A stretch of 64,000 bases of DNA from Mycobacterium sp. SMC-4 (lineage in GTDB: Bacteria > Actinomycetota > Actinomycetes > Mycobacteriales > Mycobacteriaceae), in assembly GCF_025263265.1 (NCBI RefSeq), contig NZ_CP079869.1, positions 2,232,001 through 2,296,000 of the forward strand, given 5' to 3'. Position numbers and translations under genes: made by a program. The notes under the pieces are model-generated. The model saw only the letters and a program-made list of their open reading frames with translations. It was not told the DNA's origin and did no database searches. Positions 43,251-50,864 of the stretch are shown here, in pieces (position 1 is the first letter of the stretch; every line of letters begins with the position of its first letter).

Positions 43251-43979
43251 GTGGTGAAGATGCCCTCGTGGGTCCAACGACGACCCTCCGCCGGCGGCGA
43301 TCCGGCTCGACCAAGCGACCTCGACGAGCACTACGACGAAAGCCGGCGCGCGCAACGTGCTGCCGACCGGTGGCTCATCGTCGGCACGATCTTGATGGGG
43401 ACTCTGGTACTCGGCCCGCTCGGGCTGCCGGTGTTCTGTCGCGGTCTGGTCCTGCTGCGCAGAGCCCAACATGCGGGACTATCAGTGCGTCCCATGATGG
43501 TGACGCTGATCGGCTACGTCATCATCCTCGATGCCGCCATCAACAGCATCGGGTGGGGACTGGACGTGTTTGCCAATCACGCGTTGATCACTCGGACGAT
43601 CTTCACCGCATGGGGCAACCTGATCGACGGCGGCTATTTCTGGCATTACAACGAGCTGTGGATCGGTGGGGCGGGAGCACCCGGTGAGAAGGCCTGGGTC
43701 ATCGTCTGCATCCTGGTGGTGTTCCCGATGCGGATCGCGGCCGCGATCGCATTCTTGCAGATGAAGCGATGGGGTCACCAGTGGCTGATCGTGACGTGTT
43801 GGTTCGGTGTCATCGTCTGGCTGGGATACATCCTCAACATGACCATGTACGCCGACGTTCGTTATGCCGGAGTGGCCTTCCCGGTGATCGGATGGTGGCT
43901 CTACAACATCTTCTACATCACTCCGTTTTTGGCGATTCCCTACCTGCACACCGTCAACCGGGAAATCTTCACCGACTAG
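43251..43979 (+). CDS. Polytopic membrane protein of unknown family
   Basis: 242 residues from a GTG at 43251 (an ATG at 43260 is equally possible). About six helices: LIVGTILMGTLVLGPLGLPVF, MMVTLIGYVIILDAAINSIGW, VIVCILVVFPMRIAAAIAFL, WLIVTCWFGVIVWLGYIL and a C-terminal pair. Loops contain DGGYFWHYNELWIGGAG and NMTMYADVRYAG. It has the general AveC-like topology but I cannot assign it to that family. Likely part of a complex with the other membrane proteins of this operon. Confidence 0.7.
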   Translation: MVKMPSWVQRRPSAGGDPARPSDLDEHYDESRRAQRAADRWLIVGTILMGTLVLGPLGLPVFCRGLVLLRRAQHAGLSVRPMMVTLIGYVIILDAAINSIGWGLDVFANHALITRTIFTAWGNLIDGGYFWHYNELWIGGAGAPGEKAWVIVCILVVFPMRIAAAIAFLQMKRWGHQWLIVTCWFGVIVWLGYILNMTMYADVRYAGVAFPVIGWWLYNIFYITPFLAIPYLHTVNREIFTD

Positions 43980-43991
43980 GGGACGATCGAC

Positions 43992-44414
43992 ATGAGTGAG
44001 CACATTCCTTCGGACGACGTGAAGCCCGAACAGCTACCCGAGGGCACCACACCACCCTTCGCGCGCATGCACAAGTGGTTGAAGCGTGGACTGTTCGTCT
44101 GTCTCTTCGGCCTGGTGATCGAGGGAGCGTTGACGGTGCCGGCGCTGGCGGTGTGGTACGGATGGCCGACGTTGTCGCTGAACGAGATCTGCAGTGAACT
44201 GATGAAGGTGCGCTTCTCCGACGACACCCTGGAGTGCACGCATCCCTATCCGATCAGCGGACCGCCGTTTGGCGGGGCGCCGGAGGCGGCCGGTCAGCAG
44301 ACCGCCCGAGACCAGTGGGGGGTTCAGCCTGTGCCGGAGTACCCGCGTGTCGGCTTCCGCGAGTTCGTGCGGATCCGCGAGCAGCGGGATACCGGCCATG
44401 TGTTGAACCCGTGA
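43992..44414 (+). CDS. Single-pass membrane protein, hypothetical
   Basis: 140 residues. An acidic, Pro-rich N-terminus is followed by one helix ([27 protein letters not shown], about 32-58) and an extracytoplasmic C-terminal part with two Cys ([24 protein letters not shown]). No family recognised. It ends the NorD/NorQ operon, 12 bp after the preceding gene. Confidence 0.65.
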   Translation: MSEHIPSDDVKPEQLPEGTTPPFARMHKWLKRGLFVCLFGLVIEGALTVPALAVWYGWPTLSLNEICSELMKVRFSDDTLECTHPYPISGPPFGGAPEAAGQQTARDQWGVQPVPEYPRVGFREFVRIREQRDTGHVLNP

Positions 44415-44415
44415 G

Positions 44416-45237
44416 TCAACCCCGGGTCACACCCACGTCGACACAGATCTCTGCGGCGGTGACGAATCGTGACTCGTCGGAGGCCAGCCAAGCGACCGCG
44501 TTGGCGACATCCTCGGGCATGGTGATGGCGTCGGGAAGCATCTGCCTGGTAAATCCCTGGCGCAAAGTGGGATTCGTCTGAGCAGCGGCCATCATCGCGT
44601 CGACCATCTGACCGCTTCCCATCGGTGTCGCTACCGAACCCGGGTGCAGACTGTTGACCCGAATGTGGTGTCGCCCGAGCTCTGCGGCGAACCCACGGGC
44701 CAGGCCGGTGACGGCATGTTTGCTCGCGGTGTAGGCGATCATGAAAGGTTCCATCGTCACGCCGGCTGCTGAGCCGATCAGGATGATCGAGCCGCCACGT
44801 TCCCCGGCGATGATGTGCTGCGCGCCGGCCATCACGGTGTTCCACGTCCCCACCAAGTTCACGTCGATGACGTCGCGAAAGTCCCGCGGGGTCACCTGAT
44901 CCCACGGTGCGGGCACACAGATGCCGGCATTGGCCACAATCACGTCGAGCCGGCCGAGTTCGGCGACGGCGGCGTCCACGCCTGCGCAGAGCCCGTCGTA
45001 GTCACGGATGTCGACGATGGCGGTCACCGCCCGCCGACCATTACCCTCCACCTCCGCGACTGTCTCGGCGAGATCCTCAGTAGTCGCCGAATCGTAGGGC
45101 ACGCAGGGTGGCAGCGGCCCGGCGACGTCGACGAGAATGACGTCGGCTCCGTCGGCGCTGAGGCGAATGGCATGCGCGCGGCCCTGCCCGCGGGCCGCTC
45201 CGGTGATCAACGCAACCTTGCCGGTCATATCTGGCAC
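44416..45237 (-). CDS. Mycofactocin-coupled-type short-chain dehydrogenase
   Basis: 273 residues (GTG start; an ATG three codons later is possible). ALITGAARGQGRAHAIRLSADGADVILVDV is followed by the insert AGPLPPCVPYDSATTEDLAETVAEVEGNGRR. This insert after strand 2 marks the SDR class whose NAD is buried and is recycled through mycofactocin. Active site: LIGSAAGVTME and YTASKHAVTGLARGFA. It presumably oxidises an alcohol. It is divergent from another SDR across operator site E. Confidence 0.9.
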   Translation of the reverse strand: MPDMTGKVALITGAARGQGRAHAIRLSADGADVILVDVAGPLPPCVPYDSATTEDLAETVAEVEGNGRRAVTAIVDIRDYDGLCAGVDAAVAELGRLDVIVANAGICVPAPWDQVTPRDFRDVIDVNLVGTWNTVMAGAQHIIAGERGGSIILIGSAAGVTMEPFMIAYTASKHAVTGLARGFAAELGRHHIRVNSLHPGSVATPMGSGQMVDAMMAAAQTNPTLRQGFTRQMLPDAITMPEDVANAVAWLASDESRFVTAAEICVDVGVTRG

Positions 45238-45265
45238 AGGTGAAACCTATCGCACCGGCAGGACT

Positions 45266-45295
45266 TCTCATCAAATAAGAGAATTATCATTTCTG
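45266..45295. promoter_or_regulatory. Operator site E of the 11-bp-register motif
   Basis: TTCTC-N9-GAGAA is an exact inverted pair with a longer spacer. The GAGAA at 45280-45284 is also followed by N6 and TTTCT in the 11-bp register. It sits between the two divergent SDR genes at 45237 and 45317. Confidence 0.55.
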
Positions 45296-45316
45296 TTTCA
45301 GGGTAGCGTCCGGGGA

Positions 45317-46099
45317 GTGGGAACCTTGAATGGCCAGACCGCCTTTATCCTGGGTGCTTCCGCCGCTATGGCGCAGGCCAGCGCCAAGCTGCTGGCGGCT
45401 GACGGAGCATCGCTCTATCTGTTGGGCCGCTCCCAGCGGCGACTTGACGCGACTCGCGAGGCCATCCTCGAGGCAACCCCTTCTGCAGACATTGCGCTAC
45501 ACAAGGGGGACCCGGAGGACGAGACCACTGTCGAAGCGGCAGCGCGGTCAGCATTCGCCATGTACGGGCGACTGAACATCGTGCTGGGCACCGTCGCCGG
45601 CGGAGGGACGGGCCCACTGGTCGAACAGAGCCTCGAGACGTTCACCAACTTTGTGATGGGCAATCTGCGATCGAATTTCCTGGCGCTTCGCTACTCGGCG
45701 CCGTTGATGTCCGACGGCGGTTCCATCGTGTTCATCTCGTCGACATCGGCCAAGATCCCGATGGAGGGCCTCGGCCACTACTCGGCGGGAAAGGCCGCGT
45801 TGGAGATGATGATTCGGGTGGCCGCATCGGAACTGGGTCCGCGAGGCATCCGGGTCAATGCGGTGCGGCCCGGGTTGACCGAAGCTGCGACGACCCAGGG
45901 TTACATCCACCTCGAAGAATTGACGACCGCCTTTCTCGAGCGGGTTCCGTTGGGTCGCCTCGGGGTCGCCGACGACATCGCGCCCGCGGTGCGTTTCCTG
46001 GCGGGTCCCGAGTCGGGCTGGATGACCGGTCAGAGTTTTGCAATCGACGGCGGTAACGAGGTTCGCGGTGCGCCGCGGGGCCCGATGTTCACCGTTTAG
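45317..46099 (+). CDS. Short-chain dehydrogenase/reductase
   Basis: 260 residues from a GTG at 45317; the frame extends further upstream only through the neighbour's antisense. AFILGASAAMAQASAKLLA is an atypical nucleotide motif: the usual glycines of TGxxxGxG are partly replaced by alanines (GASAAMA). LLGRSQRRL follows strand 2. The active site FISSTSAKIP with YSAGKAALEMMIRVAA is complete. The 3' end overlaps DapB-like paralogue 4 by 4 bp, tail to tail. Confidence 0.85.
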   Translation: MGTLNGQTAFILGASAAMAQASAKLLAADGASLYLLGRSQRRLDATREAILEATPSADIALHKGDPEDETTVEAAARSAFAMYGRLNIVLGTVAGGGTGPLVEQSLETFTNFVMGNLRSNFLALRYSAPLMSDGGSIVFISSTSAKIPMEGLGHYSAGKAALEMMIRVAASELGPRGIRVNAVRPGLTEAATTQGYIHLEELTTAFLERVPLGRLGVADDIAPAVRFLAGPESGWMTGQSFAIDGGNEVRGAPRGPMFTV

Positions 46100-47175
46100 T
46101 GCAGGTCCACTGCGTTGCGCGGCGCGGTGATCGGAAGGTCCAGCGACGTGGCGATACCGGGTGCGGCATCGACGACGTACGGAATCGCATTCACGACGCG
46201 CATGGCAGTGGCCTCCATGGCGTTGGCGTTCGCCGACTCGGCCGTATCCTCGGTTCCCAGCCGAAGGTCGCACTGCATGTGGGGCTCACCTTCGATGATC
46301 AGGCGATAGGTCCCGTTGGGAGCAGTCGCCCACTCGGGTGCCAGGTCGGGTGCCATCCGATTGATGTGCTCGATGGTGATCACCGGTTGTCCGTTGACGA
46401 CGCCGGTGGTCTCGGCCCGCACTGCCCCGACCGTCCCCGCCGGGATCGTGCCGCAGGCGACGTGCAGGTCACGCGGGGTGAGCACGCGTTCGTACTTCTC
46501 GTCGATGCGGTCGAGCTGCACACCGAGAGCACTCGCCACCAGGCCGATCGGTGGCCCCCAGGCAAACTGCTGTGCTCCTTCGAGCTCGAGCAGGGGTGTG
46601 AACTCCAGTGGCTCGCCGAACCCCATCGCGGTCACCATCAGGTCGCGGTTCGGGTAGGCCGAATAGTCGAAGATCTCCTGGGCGCGGATGGTGCGAATGG
46701 TGTTCGACAACGTGGTCAGCAGCACCGCGAACTGGTCGCCGGCGAAGCCGGGCTCAATCCCCGAGGTGTAGATCGTGACACCGGCGCGCAGGGCGGCCTC
46801 GCGCACCTTGTCGGCGAGCTCGGGAATCCATTTGTCCGGGAACATCATTCCTGGAGTATTGGTCGTGACGACGTTGAGTCCACCTTCGAGAAGTCGGACG
46901 TAGTCGCGCACGGCTGCGGCGTCCATCTCAGGACTTGCCGCACCGTAGAGGACGCAATCGGGTTTGAGTGCGATGATGTCATCAAGGTCGTTGGTGGTCG
47001 TGACACCGATCGGGCCGATCCCGACGATCTCGCCGGCGTCGCGTCCGGTCTTTTCTGGACTGTGCACCCACACCCCGACGAGGTGCAGGTGCGCCCGCCG
47101 GACAATGGCGCGTATCGCCACGCTGCTGATCCAGCCGGTGGAGATGACAGCGACACGCAAGGGATTTGACGTCAT
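46096..47175 (-). CDS. DapB-like NAD(P)-dependent oxidoreductase, paralogue 4
   Basis: 359 residues. The Rossmann start is VAVISTGWISSVAIRAIVR, lacking the WATG of the other copies, then VWVHSPEKTGRDAGEIVG and VRLLEGGLNVVTTNTPGMMFP. The C-terminal half retains GTIPAGTVGAVRAET and MAPDLAPEWA. It is preceded on the same strand by an SDR with 25 bp between, so SDR and this gene form an operon under site F. Confidence 0.8.
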   Translation of the reverse strand: MTSNPLRVAVISTGWISSVAIRAIVRRAHLHLVGVWVHSPEKTGRDAGEIVGIGPIGVTTTNDLDDIIALKPDCVLYGAASPEMDAAAVRDYVRLLEGGLNVVTTNTPGMMFPDKWIPELADKVREAALRAGVTIYTSGIEPGFAGDQFAVLLTTLSNTIRTIRAQEIFDYSAYPNRDLMVTAMGFGEPLEFTPLLELEGAQQFAWGPPIGLVASALGVQLDRIDEKYERVLTPRDLHVACGTIPAGTVGAVRAETTGVVNGQPVITIEHINRMAPDLAPEWATAPNGTYRLIIEGEPHMQCDLRLGTEDTAESANANAMEATAMRVVNAIPYVVDAAPGIATSLDLPITAPRNAVDLH

Positions 47176-47200
47176 GGATATTCCTTTCGCCCGGACGGGC

Positions 47201-47989
47201 TCAGAGATCGGGGATCGGCAGTGATGTGTTGGGGCCCTGCAAGCCCCCGTCGACGATGAATGTCGAGTTGGTGGCGTAACAATCTCGAGTGCAGAGATAC
47301 AAGGTCAATCGGCCGAGATCGGCGACGTCACCGATCCGGTGCAGCGGGGTGAGCTCCTTGAGGGTGTCCTCCGAACCCGGCATCAGGTCGAAGCTGGTCT
47401 GCAGTCCGGCAGTCATGAACGCGCCCAAAGCGATGGCATTCACCCGGATCTTGGGTGCGAGCTCCTGCGCCATGGCGCGGGTCAGCGCTTCGAGTCCTCC
47501 CTTGGCCACTGAGTAAGGCAGGAGTCCTCGGATGCCGAATCGCGCCGCACCGGAGGATATGTTGACGATCGAACCTCGGCCGAGGTCGAGCATGTGCGGT
47601 ACAACGAGCTGGCTCATGATGAACGCCGAGGTGACGCAATAGTCGAAGGTCTCGCGCAGGTTATCGTCGGTGAGGCTCAAGAACGGGCCGTAGGTCGCGA
47701 ATCCCACGTTGTTGACCAGGATGTCGATACGCCCGAACTCATCGATGACTGTTCGGACGACACGCTCGCTGTCTTGGCGGGCGAGGGCATCCGCTGTGAT
47801 GGCCAGACCCGTCCCCCCGGCGGCGATGATGTCCTCTATGGTTTCTTCGACCTCAGCGGAGGTTCGTGCGGTGCCGACAACGGTCGCGCCCGCTTCGGCC
47901 AGTACTTTGGCGATTCCTTCGCCGACGCCGCGTCCTGCGCCGGTGACGACCGCGACCTGCCCGTCGAGCTGGAACTGTTCGAGTGCCAC
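47201..47989 (-). CDS. Short-chain dehydrogenase/reductase
   Basis: 262 residues. AVVTGAGRGVGEGIAKVLAEAGA is the nucleotide motif. The active site is VNISSGAARFGIR and YSVAKGGLEALTRAMA, and the C-terminus has FIVDGGLQGPN. It is first gene of an operon with DapB-like paralogue 4 and is divergent from the VOC gene. Substrate unknown. Confidence 0.88.
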   Translation of the reverse strand: MALEQFQLDGQVAVVTGAGRGVGEGIAKVLAEAGATVVGTARTSAEVEETIEDIIAAGGTGLAITADALARQDSERVVRTVIDEFGRIDILVNNVGFATYGPFLSLTDDNLRETFDYCVTSAFIMSQLVVPHMLDLGRGSIVNISSGAARFGIRGLLPYSVAKGGLEALTRAMAQELAPKIRVNAIALGAFMTAGLQTSFDLMPGSEDTLKELTPLHRIGDVADLGRLTLYLCTRDCYATNSTFIVDGGLQGPNTSLPIPDL

Positions 47990-48007
47990 ACCGAGAAACT
48001 ACCGTGT

Positions 48008-48036
48008 GAGAATTACAGTTTGCTCAAAATGGAAAT
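48008..48036. promoter_or_regulatory. Operator site F of the 11-bp-register motif
   Basis: GAGAA-N6-TTTGC-N6-TGGAA, with half-sites 11 bp apart. The inner TGCTCAAAATG is shared with site A. It lies between the divergent SDR (47989) and VOC (48068) starts. Confidence 0.5.
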
Positions 48037-48067
48037 AAGGATTGTAGGTACTGCCTAGAGTGCGCCC

Positions 48068-48487
48068 ATGACCGAGCGACTGCCGATGCTTCACCATGTC
48101 GTCTTCGCAATCGCGCTCGAACGACTGGATCCGGCAGCGGAGTATCTGACCGCGCTCGGGTTTCGCTTCGACGCGTTCGATCACGACGACCTGGGACTGG
48201 CGATCAGGCTCGACTGGGACCGTGGATTTGAACTGATATCGCCACTTCCCGGTGCGCCGGAAGGTCCCGGAACTGCGTCTGAATTCTTGACTCGCAACGG
48301 CGACGGGCTGTTCTCGGTGGTGGTCCGCGTGCCTGACTGCGACGCTGCAGAACGCACAGCATGCCGCCACGGCACGAAGGCCGACTTCCGCCAACGCGTC
48401 GATGGTGATGATGGTGCGATCACCGAGGTGAAACTGGAGCCCCTGTTCGGCCTACCGTTGACGCTGCTGGAGATCGATTCAGCGTGA
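48068..48487 (+). CDS. VOC/glyoxalase-fold protein
   Basis: 139 residues. A single pair of beta-alpha-beta-beta-beta units: HHVVFAIALERLDPAAEYLTALGF at the start and KLEPLFGLPLTLLEID at the end, as in vicinal-oxygen-chelate proteins. Metal ligands cannot be assigned with certainty (His in HHVVF, a late Glu in LLEID). Could be an isomerase, dioxygenase-like or binding protein. Confidence 0.7.
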   Translation: MTERLPMLHHVVFAIALERLDPAAEYLTALGFRFDAFDHDDLGLAIRLDWDRGFELISPLPGAPEGPGTASEFLTRNGDGLFSVVVRVPDCDAAERTACRHGTKADFRQRVDGDDGAITEVKLEPLFGLPLTLLEIDSA

Positions 48488-48508
48488 CCGGGTTGTCGGA
48501 TTCGCGAT

Positions 48509-50125
48509 CTAGGTTCCCGCGAGTCGGGCGTTCAACTGTTGGGCCAGGTCTGATTTCTTGACTTTGCCGGTCGCAGTGAAGGGGAGTTGCTGCTTGTCGG
48601 TGATCCAGATGTGCTTGGGCACCTTGTAGGCCGACAGCCGACCCCGCAGGTCGGCACGCAGCGCTTCCGGATCCAGTTCGGCACCGCCGCGCGGGACCAC
48701 CGCTGCGGTCACCACCGTACCGTGGTCGCCGTCAACTGCTCCGACGACGTACGCCTCCAGTACGCCCTCACAATCACACAGTGCGAGCTCGACTTCGGAC
48801 GGTGTGACGTTGGTGCCGCCGCTGGTCTTGATCAGGTCGCCAAGACGGCCGGTGAAGGTGATCCACCCGTCGTCGAACCGAATCCCGCAGTCGCCGGTCC
48901 GGTAGTAACCGTCAGCAGTGAAGACATCCTCACGCTCGCGTTTGTAGAGACGTTGCATCAACGAGTGCCCACGGACCCAGATCTCACCGGAGGTCCCCGC
49001 AGGAACCGGTGAGCCGGTATCGGGGTCGACGATGAGATGCTCGAGTCCGTCGATCGTCCAGCCGCCTGTCTCGGTGCGCTCGGGCGGCTGGGGGATGTAC
49101 GGGTCGACGCCGATGTGGTTACCGCACAGCTCGGTCATGCCCAGGGCGTTGGGGCCCTGGGGCCGGCGCTCGGACGTCACCATCGCCGGCATACTGGTGC
49201 GACGCACCGAACTGGTGTCCCGACTGCCGAAGTCTGGGTGCTCGGCCAGTGATTTGCCTTGTTGGGGCCAGCCCAACGTGATTGTCGCCCTGTGCCGCTC
49301 GATGAGCTCAAGTGCCTCACCCGCATCGAACGCCGGTTGAGTCACCAACATCGCACCGTGGTGGATGACGGCGTGCAGTCCGGTGATGAGACCGCCGACC
49401 CAGAAAAACGGCATGGACGTGAACATCACATCGTCGCGGGCGACATCGTAGGAGAAGGTCAGATTGTGGGTGTGGCGCACGAGAACGCCGTGCGTGTGCA
49501 CCGGAGCTTTGGGGTCCCCGGTGCTGCCCGAGGTGTAGATGATCATCGCGTCGTCGGCCGGTGTGACACACGTTTCGACCGCGACGAGGAATTCCTCGTC
49601 GATCTCGCTCGTGGGAATCTCGTCATCGGAGATCCGGGTCGCCCAGAGCCGGTCGACATCGCCCCGGAACGCGACAGTCCGAAGGTAGGGGGCCGTCTTC
49701 ACCGCGATCTGACCGGCCTGGCGATTCTCGTCCAGACCGGGAAAGGCCTGTTCCATCAGGTCGACGAAGTTCTGGTTGCGGAACCGCGGCCACCCCACGA
49801 TCGCACTCAGATCGGCATGGCGGGTGGTCCAGGCCAGCTCGGATGCCTTGTAGAACGTATTGAGCGGGACTGCGACCGCCCCGATCCTGGTCACGGCGAA
49901 CCAGGTGATCGCCCAGTCGACGCTGTTGGGCAACAAGATTCCCACATGGTCACCCTTGCCAATGCCCTTCGCGAGCAAGTTCAGCGCCAGCCGTGCTGAC
50001 CGCCGGTCAAGATCGGCATAGGAAATGACTTGGCCGTCCGCGACGAGAAACGGCCTGTCCCCGTACCGTGCAGCAGACGAGCGCACCAGCGCGGGAACCG
50101 TAGCGGTGATGGTGGGAAACGGCAT
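48509..50125 (-). CDS. Acyl-CoA synthetase (FadD-like, ANL superfamily)
   Basis: 538 residues from the ATG at 50125. The AMP-binding P-loop is MIIYTSGSTGDPKAP. NHIGVDPYIPQPPERTETG corresponds to the A5 region, YYRTGDCGIRFDDG and GRLGDLIKTSGGTNVTPSEVE to A7-A8, and the catalytic Lys is in FTATGKVKKSDL. It activates a carboxylic acid with ATP and CoA, a gateway step for catabolism of the acid made in this island. It is divergent from the SnoaL-like gene across site G. Confidence 0.92.
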   Translation of the reverse strand: MPFPTITATVPALVRSSAARYGDRPFLVADGQVISYADLDRRSARLALNLLAKGIGKGDHVGILLPNSVDWAITWFAVTRIGAVAVPLNTFYKASELAWTTRHADLSAIVGWPRFRNQNFVDLMEQAFPGLDENRQAGQIAVKTAPYLRTVAFRGDVDRLWATRISDDEIPTSEIDEEFLVAVETCVTPADDAMIIYTSGSTGDPKAPVHTHGVLVRHTHNLTFSYDVARDDVMFTSMPFFWVGGLITGLHAVIHHGAMLVTQPAFDAGEALELIERHRATITLGWPQQGKSLAEHPDFGSRDTSSVRRTSMPAMVTSERRPQGPNALGMTELCGNHIGVDPYIPQPPERTETGGWTIDGLEHLIVDPDTGSPVPAGTSGEIWVRGHSLMQRLYKREREDVFTADGYYRTGDCGIRFDDGWITFTGRLGDLIKTSGGTNVTPSEVELALCDCEGVLEAYVVGAVDGDHGTVVTAAVVPRGGAELDPEALRADLRGRLSAYKVPKHIWITDKQQLPFTATGKVKKSDLAQQLNARLAGT

Positions 50126-50145
50126 GAGGATGACCCTACCCAAAT

Positions 50146-50173
50146 CGAGAATCTATGTTCTCGCAGTCTGGAA
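50146..50173. promoter_or_regulatory. Operator site G of the 11-bp-register motif (exact)
   Basis: CGAGAATCTATGTTCTCG is a palindrome with exact 6-bp arms around TCTATG, followed in register by GCAGTC and TGGAA. It lies in the 67-bp gap between the FadD-like gene (50125) and the SnoaL-like gene (50193). Confidence 0.7.
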
Positions 50174-50192
50174 TTTTCCTTATCATGGATGT

Positions 50193-50759
50193 GTGAGCTC
50201 TGCTGACGCCACCGGTCTGACTGCTCGGCTGGATCGGATCGAATCCGGACTTGCCCTTGCCCAGCTTCCGAGTCGTTATGCGATGGCGTTGGATGCACGT
50301 GACCTCGATGCGCTGGTGCGGCTCTTCGTCGACGATGTTGAAGCAGGTGCGGCCGGGGCCGGCCGTGAGGCGCTGAAGCGCTGGTACGACCGGGTGCTGC
50401 GGCGCTTCTACCGAAGCATCCATCTCGTGTGCGGCCATCAGTTCGATTTCGTCGACGCCGATCACGCGACGGGGTCGGTCTACTGTCGTGCCGAACACGA
50501 AGAAGGTGACGGATGGTATGTGATCACCATGCGCTATGACGACGTCTATGAGCGCCGTGACGGCGAGTGGTTTTTCGTCCGCCGCCGGGAGTATCCCTGG
50601 TACTCGGTCGATGTCACGGAACGCCCAGGGCCCGACTTCATCCGCTGGCCGGCAGACGTCGAGCTCAACGCGGCGATGCCTGCGCGAATGGCCTCGTGGT
50701 CAGCGTTTTGGGCCGGTGGCGACCCCGATCAACCGCGACGGCTTTCCGCGCGGCCGTGA
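50193..50759 (+). CDS. SnoaL-like (NTF2-fold) protein
   Basis: 188 residues from a GTG at 50193; codons upstream belong to the FadD-like antisense and operator. The start LTARLDRIESGLALAQLPSRYAMALDARDLDALVRLFVDDV is the typical helix pair of SnoaL_4-type proteins. The cone-shaped fold continues through GHQFDFVDADHATGSVYCRAEH and YDDVYERRDGEWFFVRR. Such proteins are isomerases, dehydratases or hydrolases, including ketosteroid-isomerase relatives. Specificity is unknown. Confidence 0.8.
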   Translation: MSSADATGLTARLDRIESGLALAQLPSRYAMALDARDLDALVRLFVDDVEAGAAGAGREALKRWYDRVLRRFYRSIHLVCGHQFDFVDADHATGSVYCRAEHEEGDGWYVITMRYDDVYERRDGEWFFVRRREYPWYSVDVTERPGPDFIRWPADVELNAAMPARMASWSAFWAGGDPDQPRRLSARP

Positions 50760-50818
50760 GGTGGTCGTGGGCTTCGGCCGGGGTCCGCGCCGGTTTACAA
50801 AGCCGGCTGTAGATGACA

Positions 50819-50834
50819 TTCTCTTAGATGGAAA
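50819..50834. promoter_or_regulatory. Operator site H of the 11-bp-register motif (weak)
   Basis: TTCTC-N6-GGAAA, between the SnoaL-like gene and the CoA-transferase gene. Only one half is exact. The T-rich/A-rich arrangement resembles sites A and F. Confidence 0.35.
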
Positions 50835-50864
50835 TCACCGTTATCGCTGGCCTCGGCCTCGCGA

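Noticed and set aside
43251..43979. Calling the second polytopic membrane protein AveC-like
   Set aside because: It shares topology and operon but not the Asp/His/Pro loops seen in the 39459 protein, so only an unknown-family call is justified.
46099..47169. 356-codon plus-strand frame opposite DapB-like paralogue 4
   Set aside because: It mirrors the sense gene almost end to end and has no family signature; the sense frame has a Rossmann fold.
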